This document shows, one piece after another, positions 43,706 through 56,204 of a stretch of DNA of 64,000 nucleotides. The position numbers and the translations under genes are program-made. A model generated the notes under the pieces. It worked only from the letters and a program-made list of their open reading frames with translations, made no database searches and was not told the origin of the DNA. Origin of the DNA: Carposina sasakii (Eukaryota > Arthropoda > Insecta > Lepidoptera > Carposinidae). The DNA lies in contig CP053148.1 in assembly GCA_014607495.2 (NCBI GenBank), forward strand, positions 4,650,001 through 4,714,000, read 5' to 3'. Position 1 is the first letter of the stretch, and each line of letters begins with the position of its first letter.

Positions 43706-44408
43706 GATACGGCCGCGACACAACCACGGCTTTATTATAGGGGGAGGTGGGGCTGATTGATGCGAAGATATTTAGAGTCATGTTTATGTGAGTATTAATG
43801 AATATAATATGAATAAAAAATTTGTAAGTATGGCATGATGATAAAAAATATTGCAATTCGCCTCGAATCGAGGTCATACCGCCACCTTCGTCTCGTCCTA
43901 CTCCTACCCCCTACATCCAGCCAGTTGCACTATTCGTCTATTTTTCGGTGTCCAAACGACTAACATGGCCGGCACTTTTATTGGCCAGTTCCTTTTTTGC
44001 TAGGCGGTTGGCACACCTAATGATGTTCTTGATGCAGGTTAAGATAGACATCTTAAGTACACAATTATCAATATATCGACAAGTAGATGGTATAAGGTCC
44101 CGTCCATGACTAAGCTCTTACAGTCGGTTCTCTATTTTGTCTCATAAATTTTTTATCCATAATCTAACGTGTCATAATGTTTTGTGACGTAATCATCATG
44201 TGTCCGAATGATAAATAGCCCTAACTTAATGTCCTATTATAATATCACTTGCCCGAAAACCGAAATCCCTAAATATAATATGACCTAATTATTTTGCTAT
44301 ACATATCACAATCTATAATATTCATAAGATATAAAATGCTTTTCTATAATAGTTGTAAGTCCTAACGGACCTAACCTTCCAATAACAACTTTCTTGTTTT
44401 AATCAACT
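43706..44408. other. No gene seen
   Basis: A possible small MITE spans about 43738-43913, starting TAGGGGGAGGTGGGGC and ending CCTACCCCCTA. This recalls, but does not match, the Tigger-type ends at 1758. The rest is AT-rich. Confidence 0.3.
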
Positions 44409-44497
44409 ATGCAACATGCAAACATGTAGTATGCTAGCAAGCATGCGGCATGCAAGCAAGCATGCAAGCATGCAAGCAAATATGCAGCAGGCATGGT
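44409..44497. repeat. GCAAGCAT-type microsatellite
   Basis: Imperfect repeats of GCAAGCATGC and ATGCAAGCA. It borders the MITE that follows. Confidence 0.7.
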
Positions 44498-44518
44498 TTC
44501 TGTCACGGCTTTCACGGC

Positions 44519-44731
44519 ACTCAGTTTACCCCGACTCCACGTAGTCTTGTCTGCCCTACCCCTAGAGTGCAATGTAAAAGCGCGTAGGCGCGGAGGGGCG
44601 AGGCGGCCCGCGAACTGAAGAGCAGGTGAATGCAACGCTCACCGCCGCGGCTGAGGCTGGCCGCAGCCTCTTTTACATTGCACTCTAGGGGTAGGGCAGA
44701 CAAGACTGCGTGGAGTCGGGGTAAACTGAGT
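44519..44731. mobile_element. 213-bp MITE with ~60-bp inverted repeats
   Basis: ACTCAGTTTACCCCGACTCC and onward through CTACCCCTAGAGTGCAATG is mirrored almost perfectly at 44671-44731. The loop is strongly GC-rich (GGAGGGGCGAGGCGGCCCGC). Superfamily undetermined. Confidence 0.7.
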
Positions 44732-46381
44732 CGATTTAAGTGCCTGTTTTTTTATTTATCCTAATTTTTGTTTTAAATAATGCTTTAGACAGATTCCTAT
44801 TAACAGTATTATTATAAACCACCATTCGGTCTAACATACATAATTAATTAATATAACACTTAGGACATGTGACTTTATAGCAAAAAAATTAGGACATCTA
44901 ATCATTATAGCACGCGATTTTATGGCACCAAAGTATTAGAATTAAAGACGATTAGGTAATATACAATTTCGTATACGCGAACATTATGGAAAGTGATGAT
45001 TATAGCAAACTTGTTAGGGATTATGATTTTCGGACGATCGATATTCGGAGAAGAAAGGGACTACCTTTACAGCCACTTGAGATTCATATCTCAATATCAA
45101 GGTCCTGACTGTTCTCAATAAAACTCTCAATAGAATATAAAGGCCTAAGTAGGTGTACTCGTGTACATATTTATCTGCCCATCAATCCCACGTTTTGTGA
45201 TATTGATTACGACTTGGCTTTCAGTTCAACCTCAAGGACACCACCCAAAATTGCTACTACACGAACAGTTACGAATAAGCCTGAGTATCTTTGCAATAAA
45301 CCCGAGTAGTTTGAATAAAGTACGCCTAATGCTAACAAAAGAATTTGTCTACTTGGTATAGGTAACTACCTACTGCTATTAGGCTGTAGCGCTATAGGAT
45401 GTATTTTTCAAAAACTTCATTGGTTAGCTGCTGGTATGTAAGCTTTTTCATAACAAGTTACACCTTTATGAATAGCATTACACTAGTTGGGTTTTGACTG
45501 TCCCATGTCAATATGTAGTATTTTTGTTTTAAATTAAACTCATCGCAAAATAAAAGGCTCGTTTTGACATTTGTCTTCGCGACCTAACTAGTGATGAACC
45601 ATACGACTTAATATTCGATACTCACGATAAATCGATTCAAGTTTGCATGAGTATTTTTTATAATTATTTTAGTTCGTGTAATAATCTCGTTTTAAATAGT
45701 TTTTATTTATTAACATTAAATGTTTTTTTATAATAAAATATTAACACGTTGACGTCTGACCACTATTTGCAGAGTTGGATTAAGTTGGTCTCCCACCACC
45801 AACACACGTGAGGTCTTATATTGACGTTGGGCCAATATATCTGAATTCTGCTCGTTTTAATCAATTTCAGTGGAAAGATAAAGGTACTTCAAAAATAATA
45901 TCGGTGTCGATTGAAATTTTGAAATGCATATATCTAAAGAATTAATACGTTTTTTCAATATGTGTAGGTACTATATGACTGAATATTACATATCTTTGAC
46001 TTGGCATACAAAAAAGTAATAGAATGTAGTAATTTTTCGCCACCGTAATTAGTATAAAATCGAGTTTGTTGAAATTGACCCAATTTAACAATAAAACATT
46101 TACCTATCGTATATATACATAGAAAGATAGAATTAGAATGCACCAGGTCAAGTACCTACGCTTCTACATTTAAATTAGATATTCGAAAGTATGTACCGTT
46201 GTGCAGTGCCAACATTGCATACGTCAACAAATCGGACATTTTATCCGGGAAAAAGTAATATGTCGCTTTCATAAGATGCGTCAAAATCAGGTAGAACCTA
46301 TAAGTTCCTCTATGCCTAGAGTTAGCAGAATTTACACCTGTACATAGAGTCATTATAAATAAGTAAATATGTATAATTAAA
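44732..46381. other. AT-rich, no gene seen
   Basis: Short unconserved open frames only. No repeat boundaries could be set. Confidence 0.4.
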
Positions 46382-46943
46382 AAAATTTAGGTAAAAAAAC
46401 CTTTTTAAAAACAAGCTTTTATTTAAATGCGCTAAAAAGAAAAAATAAACTTTTACACTAAAACTTTTACTGTTAATTTATAACGTCATTTCAAATTTAA
46501 CACATTTGGTTATAAAAGCTTGTCGCGACATAAGTACTCGTTTTACGTTCTTACTTTTAAATGTTTATTAGGCCATCTTTGTGTTGATGTTTCAGATTTT
46601 CCCATATTGTTCCCACGCATATCGAAGAAATATCCGTCGACCCTTCCAGAGCTTCTGTAGAAGAGTAAGAGAGTAATATACAACAGGGTTCGTGCCCCGA
46701 GGTGGTACCGACTCATGTCATCATGCCACTCAGTCCTCGGCACGGCCTCACGACTTATTAAAAATTTAAAACTAAGAAAGTAAATACTACTTAAATGTGC
46801 GACAAGCTTTTATAACGTAAATGTGTTAAATTTGAAATGACGTTATAAATAACAGTAAAAGTTTTAGTGTAAAAGTTTATTTTTTCTTTTTAGCGCATTT
46901 AAATAAAAGCTTGTTTTTAAAAAGGTTTTTTTACCTAAATTTT
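46382..46943. repeat. 562-bp foldback element with 145-bp arms
   Basis: The left arm 46382-46526 (AAAATTTAGGTAAAAAAACC to AAAGCTTGTCGC) is repeated inverted at 46799-46943 with very few differences. The 270-bp middle has normal composition and one short minus-strand frame (46543-46743, LPR-like start MPRTEWHDDMS) that I cannot assign. Confidence 0.8.
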
Positions 46944-48924
46944 ATTTTATACTAAAAATATCTGTTTCAAAATAAATTTTCAAGTTTTAGAAGTCTATTG
47001 GATTAAGAGTGACGTCACATTTTTTCGAACTCTCAGCTAGCCCTTTAATTTGATACCCATATTGTAGGAATGCATTAAAAATAATGGTCCGCCATTGTGG
47101 GTATGCCGCCATGTTGGATTTAGAATGACGTCACACTGTTAATCATGCATTGTCATCCGAACTGAACGTGCTCACCAAATTTCAGCCCAATCGGTTGAGG
47201 GCAAGTGCCTTAAAATTGAGTTGTAAGATTTCACCCGAACAAATATACATTGCAAGTTAAATAAAAGCTTGTAAAAAAGAAGGGTTGTAAGTGGGTTCGA
47301 CTAATATCTTAGGACCCAAAGTCAACCACACCTGCCTGTGGTGTACCCTGTTATGTAACGGACGAGGCTGTGCTCGTAATAGCTTATAATACCTACTTAT
47401 TTAGAATGACTCGGAAAAAAATTCCATTGGATTTTTATTGGTAACTAGATTGTTGTATTTATGCCCGAAAAGCCACGGAAGGCTCACCCCTTACCACGTG
47501 GGACTTAATAACTAACTGGTGAAAAGTGGGTGTGTAATTTGCACACTTCTGCCCAACCTCTTTGGGAATGATGGGCGTGACTATATGTACGAGTACGAAG
47601 TATGTATGTAAAAAAAATAAGATTGATAGAAATATCTAAAAAAAAAAATCTATCTTTTACATGTTGTTAATTGACTTATGGTTATTAATATAATTTTATT
47701 CCTGCGTTCTTGGACGTGCATGTTTTTGATGACGTAGTTTTTACAGTAACAAAATTGTATTGTATGGATAACATTCTATTAGGCATTTCGCCGCGCGATT
47801 ACAGGCGCGTGTAATCTACGCGGTGGTGACTAAAAGCCGTCGTGTCTGGACGAGCAAATGCCGGGACTGAGCGATTCCCTGCGGATAGGAGACACGCGTC
47901 AGAACCCGGTATGTGAATAAAAACATTTGGTGAAAATTTCAAGGAAAAGTAAGCAAATTACCAACGGGAAATATTTTTTTAAATGTATCTTGCGGTACTG
48001 AGTCACTCATTCGTACTGACCAAATCAGTGTTAGGCACAGGTACTATAAAAGGTATTCATTAAGTGCCAGATTCGAACCTTACCTTACCTTACCATTACG
48101 ATTAGGCTTTCTATTCTTAATATAGTTTTTGACTTCCCGCTGTCCCCATGATGGGGCCAAAATCATGGGGCCAGCGGGAATACACGACATAAACGATAAG
48201 TAATTTGAAAACTATGAAACACAGACCAGAGTATTATTTGTATTATCTAATAACCATTGTTAAGACATGGGGGCGTATTTCGTTCGCGACATGAATCTTC
48301 GCCCGCTAATGTATCTCCAGCATTATGAAGACAAATGTGTAGCTCACTTGTGCAAACATAGAACCATCTACATAGAACATTTAGTTATGACCGTTAATTT
48401 TCAAGGTATTCAATATAACCAATGAATATAATTTTTTTTAAGTTTTTGTATTTACAGCAAAAAAATGAAATGAAATATATTATAAGACGATTATAAGTAT
48501 TTTCTTGGTGTCATACCTTGTTCTATTTTGAGGCAACCCCGGCTAGCCGCCCTGAATTTTTCACACTCGCGCCCTCGCCGCGCCTCCTCTTACTTAATAA
48601 AATATAAGATAGACTTCGTCACATCTAGAAAATATAAAGTCAACTTTTTAAATTTTGTTCTACGAGTATTCTGCATATTTTACGACTACTTGTAATGGAA
48701 ATTGAATTACAATAGAAAATCTTGTTAAAACCTTTGATATTGATATTTTAAAATGAGAAAATATAATCCTTTTTGATTTTTCTGAGTGCAGCCGAGTTAA
48801 GGCATCTTGCCAATGGCACATTTTTTAAACCATTCGGGGTGTTTGCCGAACGATCAAAACAAGACCACTGCACCACAAAGCTAACTTCCCGTAGTAAGTG
48901 GGCCATACAACATTGACAACCGTA
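46944..48924. other. Repeat-derived and uninterpreted sequence
   Basis: 47000-47275 carries the common phrases AGAGTGACGTCACATTTTTT and TTTCAGCCCAATCGGTTGAG. It ends in TAAATAAAAGCTTGT, which also closes the neighbouring foldback arm. A 19-bp-arm hairpin (TTCCCGCTGTCCCCATGAT, one mismatch) lies at 48134-48180. No gene seen. Confidence 0.4.
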
Positions 48925-49195
48925 CCTCATCATCATCATCAGCCTTAGGCCTCAGACGTAGGCCTCCCCCGGGGCACGCTACAAGACTGCCATGGGGGGT
49001 ATTTGCCCATAGTCACCACGCTGGGCAGGCGGGTTTATGACCGCAGTTTGTATTTTGTACTATGTTGTCAACACGGGAGGCGCTGCTGCCCACCTCTCGG
49101 AAACCCTGAATCGCCTTGTACGATACCCACGGGCAGACATGGGGTGGTACGAATTCTACTCTGCCGGCACCACGCGGCCACGTTGTAAAATCGTG
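48925..49195 (-). mobile_element. LINE-derived 3' fragment, copy 1
   Basis: GGTATTTGCCCATAGTCACC, GACTGCCATGGGGGG, ATGTTGTCAACACGGGAGGC and ACCCACGGGCAGACATGGGG recur in the same order at 55060-55250. Orientation follows the inverted CATCATCATCATCAG tail at its left end. Confidence 0.5.
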
Positions 49196-49693
49196 TTTAA
49201 ACAGCCCTATTAATTGTTAAAGTAACCAACTTTTATACTTATTACACTGGTCAAAAGGTCTTGCTTGACACGTTCCCGCAGTCAAACTGTTATAACAGTT
49301 TTGCAGGATATTGTACAATCACAATTTGTAAACTTAATAAATAAAAAAAAAAAAAAAAAACGAATCCTTGCTATCATATGAATAGACTTTTTATAAGTAA
49401 TAACTGTGGACCAGTGTTAAGCTGCGCTAAAGCCGCCGTGTTTACTTTCATCATGTAGGTACCTACAGCTTGTAAATCAGGGAGATATTAAATCGAGCTT
49501 GCACGGGTCTGATCGCATAATATTTACGGGCTCCATAAATATCAATCACCTGAGTACGGCCCTGAACCTAAAGCGATACTTTTAAGAAAATATATTACTT
49601 TGCAGAATTTTATAAAATAAGGACTTACGTTTAAAATCAATGTAAGTAAGTACCTATTACTATGTCTGGTGTCAGGTTACATATCTATGTCTA
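49196..49693. other. No gene seen
   Basis: Contains an A-tract at 49343-49361 preceded by AACTTAATAAATAAAA, probably the tail of an old retroposon. GTCAAACTGTTATAACAGTT is a short palindrome-containing phrase with a similar string near 32720. Confidence 0.35.
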
Positions 49694-49972
49694 CGGTGGT
49701 GTCAATCGACAAATAAGTTTTCTGGACTTCGTCGTTTGACGCCATGGCCCTAAAGTAAAGATTTTTAAACTTAAGATAAATATAGGTATACAACCTTTTG
49801 TTTATTCCAACATTTTCAATAAACCTCCTAAAATTTTTTAATGACCAGTACAAAAATGACATTTCTTATTTTTATTCTTGATTGTGGTCTTAATCATAAA
49901 AAATCTTTACTTTAGGACCATGGTGTCAAACGACAAAGTCCAAAAGACTTATTGGTAGGTTGACACCACGGT
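49694..49972. mobile_element. ~280-bp MITE with ~75-bp inverted repeats
   Basis: CGGTGGTGTCAATCGACAAA through GGCCCTAAAGTAAAGATTTTT is mirrored by AAAAATCTTTACTTTAGGAC through GGTTGACACCACGG. The AT-rich loop is about 130 bp. Confidence 0.65.
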
Positions 49973-50344
49973 GTCCATCGCGCAATTCAAAAAAGGTCCC
50001 TGTGCAATTGACACCGCGGTGCCAACGCACCCGACGAAATACCAGTAGTAATAAGAGGGCAGATTAATGGAATCCTGTTACAAACTAATACTGAAATCAA
50101 TCCTGAAATTCAACATTGCAGGTGAATGCATTCGGCTAGGTAGCCCTCTAATGTAGGCTTCTTGTTTTCTTAGTAGCATTGCATTGGAATAAGTAATTTC
50201 GGGAAGCTGTCAAACTGTCGGAAATGCGACCACCACTGATTACCACGACCACTAGTAAATCTACACTCGGTTTGCAGTATCTGGCTTAGTACGTGGAATA
50301 GGTCCGAAGTATTTATACCTAACAGTGATCGATTTAAGTCTACT

Positions 50345-50837
50345 TGGAATTTCTATTGAGGGATCGCCCACCACCGGGCCCTATACCCTCCGCTGACCCT
50401 CGGATCTGCCTACTCATGATCACGAACACAAGACACTACAGTCGCAACGAGAAGCCAGATCCAAGCACCTAGCATGCAACCATAAATACATAGCTGCTAA
50501 TCCGAAAACCAATTAAAATTTTAATCGACATATGTTTCGCCAACACCCGTGGCATCATCAGGATTAGTTTTCCAAATCTACCGAACCAACTAACTTAAAA
50601 ATTTTTAGTTGTTAGTTAGTTGGTTCGGTAGATAGAACTAACATGGAAAACTTCCTGATGATGCCAAAACATATGATTAAAATTTTAATTGATTAGCAGC
50701 TTGTATTTATGGTTGCATGCTATTTGGATCTGGCTTCTCGTTGCGACTGTAGTGTCTTGAGTTCGTGATCATGAGTAGGCAGATCCGAGGGTCAGCGGAG
50801 GGTATAGGGCCCGGTATCCCTCAATAGAGATTTGAAC
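50345..50837. repeat. ~490-bp foldback element with arms of ~240 bp
   Basis: TCTATTGAGGGATCGCCC at the left and GGTATCCCTCAATAGA at the right are the ends. Pairing runs through GGGCCCTATACCCTCCGCTG, CGGATCTGCCTACTCATGAT, GTCGCAACGAGAAGCCAGAT and CTACCGAACCAACTAAC to a short centre near 50600. Only a few bases differ between arms. Confidence 0.8.
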
Positions 50838-50959
50838 TTCCGTAGTGACGCCTGATACAATTCAATACTTGGAATTGTCACTTTTATATGAAACCAGTCA
50901 GGCCTCCAAATTATATTGACATTAACACTTTATTAAATGAAATGAATTTTATTATTATT

Positions 50960-51874
50960 AACCGACTTCAAAAAGAGAGGTTATCAATTCGTCTGTATGT
51001 TTTTAATTTTTTTTATGTGTGTTACCTCAGAGCTCTGTCATTTATGAACCGATTTCAATTATTTTTTTATAGTTGGTCATGGTATGCTTCCAGGATGGTC
51101 CCATATTCACCACATCAGGATCTGATGATGGGATCTTGGAGAAATCGAGGGCATTCCTCAAATATTGTAGGCACATGTAGTCTGTTTTTACACTTTTACT
51201 GAAAGTTTTGGTCATCTACATATAAAACATAACATCTGATGATGGAATCTCTAAGGTATCTAGGGATATCCTCAAATATAATAGGCACGAGTAGTCCGTT
51301 TTTAGATTTTTATTGAGAATTTTGGTCAGCTACACATAATATAAAGGAAACAAGGGTCTGATGATGCGAGCTGCCGAAAAACAGAAAGTGGAACTTTTAA
51401 GTAACAAAATCCCCCTATGGCAGGGAGAGGCCTACGTCCAGTAGTGGAGTGCAATAGGCTTATGAAGATGAAGATAATGGTATTAAGTTGTGTAATTATA
51501 TGTTGCGTTAAGCCGTCTCCGAAGTAAGATGGTTATAGAGGAAGAGGTAGACATGAGAATAACGAGATGACAGATAATAGGGGTGAATGAGAGAGGAGTA
51601 CCTACATATTGTACCGACCCCAAAAGATTGGGAACAGGGCAGGAAGAAGGAGTGTAATTATATGTTGCTTATATTGTCAGACGTAAAATTCGATTCGATT
51701 CGAAGCCTAGTCATTTCTCTCAGTGCCCTTTTGTCATGTATTTGCTTGCATATAAATCTGACAATATTATGCCTTCTAAACTTCGTACACGGCTTAACGC
51801 AATATTTATTTGCCCTTTAGCAAAATTTTACTTTAGAAAGCTCGAGTTTTGGCTCAAAGGGGAGGAAGTCGGTT
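50960..51874. mobile_element. AACCGACTTC-terminated element, copy 2
   Basis: It begins AACCGACTTCAAAAAGAGAG and ends GAAGTCGGTT. The left part carries repeated ATCTGATGATGGGATC phrases, and the middle a LINE-tail scrap (GAGGCCTACGTCCAGTAGTGG at ~51425). The right part matches copy 1. Fragments of the family are at 56230-56410 and 19000, both inverted. Confidence 0.5.
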
Positions 51875-52002
51875 TTTCGTTTTAAAAAAATTATATAAAA
51901 TCATAATGAATAGGGTTTTTGAAACTAGATTTTTGATATCAACATCACTTTTGGCGCGGTATCAGCTGCCAGTGCTGTACAATTACAGATGAATGTCGAG
52001 TC

Positions 52003-53460
52003 CTGGTGGTATTATACCCAGCTAATACTACAAAAAATATCAGCTGATCCGCCATAAATCCGGCATTTTGTTTTTAGTTATTTAAATAAATATGTATTAG
52101 GAAGGCGACCATTTTTGCGTTTGCATAAGTAGCGCGTATATACAAACGCGCGTATAAAGGGGTATTTCGTATATGGTCGACGCCATATCTATACCACTAT
52201 AATTATCGATTTTGCGAACATTTTAAACGACCAATGGCGCGTAACGCGCTTCAAACGCAATTCGAACGATACCTAAGTTACGTTACTGCGCTTATACGAT
52301 TTATCCGCGTGCTAGCTGATAGAGACGATAAGGCGGTTGAGACAACACTGCTTACGTTGGCTTTATAAGTTAAAAGAAAGCGAATCTATTGGATAGACAA
52401 ATGTTTCATTATAGAGTAAACATAAAAATATTTTTTGTTATCTGTCATTTTTTTCAATTGTCGTTAACTCGTCAAAATACAGTATTCTTTTTTTGCTCAT
52501 CACATTGAGGTAAGAAAACTTTTTTTTATTATGTATTTATTTATTGACTGTTTTTTAAATCAATTTTTAATCGAAAATGTTATAATTGTACATTATGAAT
52601 AAGAGAAAAAGATTTATTCAATATCATCATACATGATATGTATCATGTAACCGATTCAATCTGCTCTATTGACATGAGAGCGAAACACGATACGATATCC
52701 ATACCTATTTATCGACATGTAATGTTCTCGACGACTCAAAATACGAATAGATTTATTAGCCGCCATGTTGAATGTTATCGATACAAATTTTACTAAGGAA
52801 ACTCATTTAATTTTACCTTTGACCTAGTGCCTACAATGTCTTGTGGAAACTAACTTTTTTGGTGAATGTGGCTTTTGAAAATCGAGTAATCACTAAAACG
52901 GGTCTAAAAAACTAAATTAAAAATATTAAGTTTGGAGCATATCACTGAAAACCTATCGAACCAAAGAATATAATAGGTTTATTTTTATTAGGTTACGATA
53001 TTCTCTAACCTATCTACGCTTATCGCGCACTACAATGTTCATCGATAACAATATCTTGAATTGATGTCAAAATTCGATATTTTTAACATCAAAATACGGT
53101 CATGTTCGGCGCTATCGATAGTAACCGATGCACATGCTCGCATTTTATCTATCATATCGTATCGTGCCGTGTAACGTTACCGTCATGGTTATGTTCGCTG
53201 TATCGATAAAATTCAACATGGCGGCTATATTTATCGAATTTTGACAGCTAGGTATCGATAACTTGACTTATCATATCGTGTATCGTTGGCCGTGCTAGCC
53301 GGGCTGGTGGTATTATACCCAGCTAATACTACGAAAAATATCAGCTGATCCGCCATAAATCCGCCATTTTGTTTTTAGTTATTTAAATAAATATGTATTA
53401 GGAAGGCGCGTCTTCGGCGCCGTAGTTTGAAGCGATACAAACGCGCGTACAAAGGGGTAC
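52003..53460. repeat. 1.3-kb unit bounded by ~105-bp direct repeats
   Basis: CTGGTGGTATTATACCCAGC through TATTAGGAAGGCG occurs at 52003-52107 and again at 53304-53408 with two differences. Both are followed by ACAAACGCGCGTA and AAAGGGGTA. The interval is AT-rich and studded with TATCGATA-type words between 52680 and 53270. It could be two solo copies of one repeat or an element with long direct termini. No LTR-type polymerase is inside. Confidence 0.6.
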
Positions 53461-53594
53461 TAAAGCCCACGTAAGCAGTATGATCTCAACCGACGCCATG
53501 GCACAACTGGAGGAGTCTCTGATCAAAACGCAAAGGCTACGAGCGAAACGCGCGTCGTCGGCGCGTTTAAAATACGCCGTGTAGCCTTAGGTTA

Positions 53595-53842
53595 CAAGGT
53601 TGCGTTCAAATCTCGTATGAAGCGCGTATACGCGCGTCTCTGCACGTCGACTACGCGTATAAAAAACGCCGTGTGCTATGGCTCTACGACACGGCGTGCC
53701 CCCGTGGAACGCGCGTGCTTATTGATGATTAAGATTGATGATGTAAGTTTCAAGGTTGCGTTCAAATCTCGTATGAAGCGCGTATACGCGCGTCTCTGCA
53801 CGTCGACTACGCGTATAAAAAACGCCGTGTGCTATGGCTCTA
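53595..53842. repeat. Exact 92-bp tandem duplication, 156-bp period
   Basis: The 92 bases starting CAAGGTTGCGTTCAAATCTC at 53595 recur without change at 53751. Because 156 is 52 codons, an 88-codon plus-strand frame (53617-53883) reads the same peptide block (MKRVYARLCTSTTRIKNAVC) twice. GCGCGTATACGCGCG palindromes within it are typical of a repeat, so I do not call a gene. Confidence 0.8.
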
Positions 53843-53883
53843 AGACATGTCGAGCGAAATGTGAGAATTGGCCCCAGGTCTAA

Positions 53884-55014
53884 CGTTGCACAATACAGTT
53901 CGTAAAGCCACACTAAATTATTTCCACTCGAATTACCTTACTCGACACTATTCAAAAGAGTTTGCAAGACGTATTTACTTTTGTCGTTCCGTATCTTTTA
54001 CGTTTTTCTTTCTCGACACCTCTATCTCGCGACATCTTATAATAATTATATTTAGTACGGGCTAGCGCACGAAGGAAGGGTAAGAAGGAGGTTAGATGAG
54101 ATATAAACTACGCAACCAAACTACTTATAACTATATAGCGGCCGGCTGTATGGGCATAGTTCTCCTTGCCTTTCCTTTGGGATAAACTAAACAAACAATA
54201 TAGCGGCCGATATTTTGTCGGCTAATAATCAGTATGAAGAGGTATGAAAAATTCGCACAGTATAGTGATTCAATATCGGCCGATAAAAAAGTTTTATGTG
54301 CTTCACAATTGCCTTCAACCTAAACTATAGAGATAGACATACTACTGACCCAACTGTTTAATTGGCCCATTATGCACCCTACCAGCCAAAATGATTAAAC
54401 TATCGGCCGATAGAAAGTCTGCAGTCTACGGGGACTCTTGCGGGGCGAGCGCGCAACATCAACGCGTTGGTAACAGCAAAACCGTTTCAATGAAATAATG
54501 TTGTAAGGCCAACTCCCGTTTGTAACTCCTACACGGACTAGACATGCTACTTGCTGAATAACGGCTAGTTAGTCATCTTGTAGCTGTATATTAGCGATAA
54601 TTTAGTCACCTAATTTTTATTTCCTTCGTTTCATGATTTTGGTACCAATTGACTTCTTTAAGTCTTGAAGTCTAACGGAGTAGCGTACAAGACTACCGGT
54701 TCCTGAGAAATGGTAGAAAATTATTTCAAAATCTAACACAGACCGGATATTTATTGATTAAGTACTAGTAGTACTAGCTTAACCTACTGGAACCCGTTCT
54801 GATTAATCATTTAACCTATCCTGGAACCCCTCAAACACACACAGAAAACTCATGATAATCGGTAGAGTCGTCTTCGAGTTCTTCAGCTGTCTCTAGCAAC
54901 ATTGTTTTCTATAAACATGGAAACAGCGAAGTGCACAAGACAAAATTATGATTGCAGCACTTGAACGCACGCTAAACAATAAATCCAAACGCACATAACT
55001 AACTACCTAGATAG
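53884..55014. other. No gene seen
   Basis: A 3' scrap of the ~400-bp retroposon (GGCTGTATGGGCATAGTTCTC to GGGATAAACTAAAC) lies at about 54146-54192. ATATCGGCCGATA-like words occur near 54200-54420. Confidence 0.4.
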
Positions 55015-55260
55015 ATCATCATCATAATCAGCCTATTACAGTCCACTGCTGGACGTAGGCCTCCCCCGGGGCACGCCACAAGACTGCCATGGGGGGTATT
55101 TGCCCATAGTCACCACGCTGGGCAGGCGGGTTGGTGACCGCAGTTTGTATTTTGGACTATGTTGTCAACACGGGAGGCGCTGCTGCTTACCTCCTGGAAA
55201 CCCTTAATAGCCTCGTACGATACCCACGGGCAGACACGGGGTGGTACGAATTCTACTCTA
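55015..55260 (-). mobile_element. LINE-derived 3' fragment, copy 2
   Basis: It starts with the inverted tail ATCATCATCATAATCAGCC and CAGTCCACTGCTGGACGTAG, then the same series of blocks as 48925-49195. Being more complete at its left end, it shows that the fragment is continuous with the widespread LINE tail. Confidence 0.6.
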
Positions 55261-56007
55261 ACATGAAAATTTACCAATTCATCCCTTAAAAACGCAGTGC
55301 AAATGTGTGCGAGACTTTTATGTATTTAGGACAATACAGACAGACTTTAGACAGAAAGTCCTAAGCCTCTGTTGCTATTGAAAGCTGAGCCCACAGTGAT
55401 CGAATGAACGAAAGTTTGCAACTGTCGACGGATACTTTGTTATTTAAGCCGTGGTAGTCTTCGGTAAGTTTGTATAGCATCGTTACAGTAATTTGACCAA
55501 TCACCCGGTTCAAATGCATTACCCAAATCTGGCATATTTGTACATAATCTAAATACAAACATGTGAAAGAAAAGTTCGTATAACAATACGAAAATAACAA
55601 GTAAGTTCCGATCGGCCCGTGCGGACAAAGAGTACGATAACATTCCTTTGAATTTTTAAACCCGCGGTTAGTGTACCAGATGGGTTGCCGACAACTCGGC
55701 ATAGCTACGCCAAATTTAATATTTATAGGTGGCAACACACCTTGTTTTTGCGGTTATTATGAGACATATCCCTGAAAAAGGCGGCAGGGGCGAGTCAAGC
55801 TGAAACTTGTACTTTTTGGTCAGGCCGAGCTTTTTTGTGTGATATATAGGTATTGTTTGCCGGGGGTAAGTATAAGTTCATAAATTTTGTCTGTTTATGT
55901 GTAAATATTGCTATCAATGAAATTGTAAAACCTACCGTGTTTGTCGAATTCAGAATTGCAAATCCAATTGCTATTCAATTACATCTGTATATAATTAAAT
56001 ATATACA
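55261..56007. other. No gene seen
   Basis: AT-rich. The minus-strand frame at 55361-55738 has no recognised domain, and its reading is interrupted in neighbouring frames in the way expected by chance. Confidence 0.35.
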
Positions 56008-56204
56008 TATAAGGTGTTTTCAACCAACTCCGAAATAGTAAAAAAAATCAGCTGTTCCATACAATCTTCAATAATTACTACACTGAAATATATGGAACAG
56101 CTGATTTTTTTCACTATGAGTATTTCGGAGTTGGTCCCATAGTGAAAGTTGTTTCTTATAGTTTCGTGTCAAAAGCAAATCATTAATTTTGAAAACACCT
56201 TATA
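56008..56204. mobile_element. Palindromic MITE (TATAAGGTGTTTTCAA termini)
   Basis: TATAAGGTGTTTTCAA and its inverse TTGAAAACACCTTATA bound the unit. Inside, CCAACTCCGAAATA and AATCAGCTGTTCCATA pair with their inverses. TA ends fit a mariner-type MITE. Its right end abuts TACAGGGTGTTTTTTTG, the end of another element. Confidence 0.65.

Noticed and set aside
52003..53408. LTR retrotransposon with 105-bp LTRs
   Set aside because: Termini are not TG...CA, and no gag/pol, primer-binding site or polypurine tract is seen between them.
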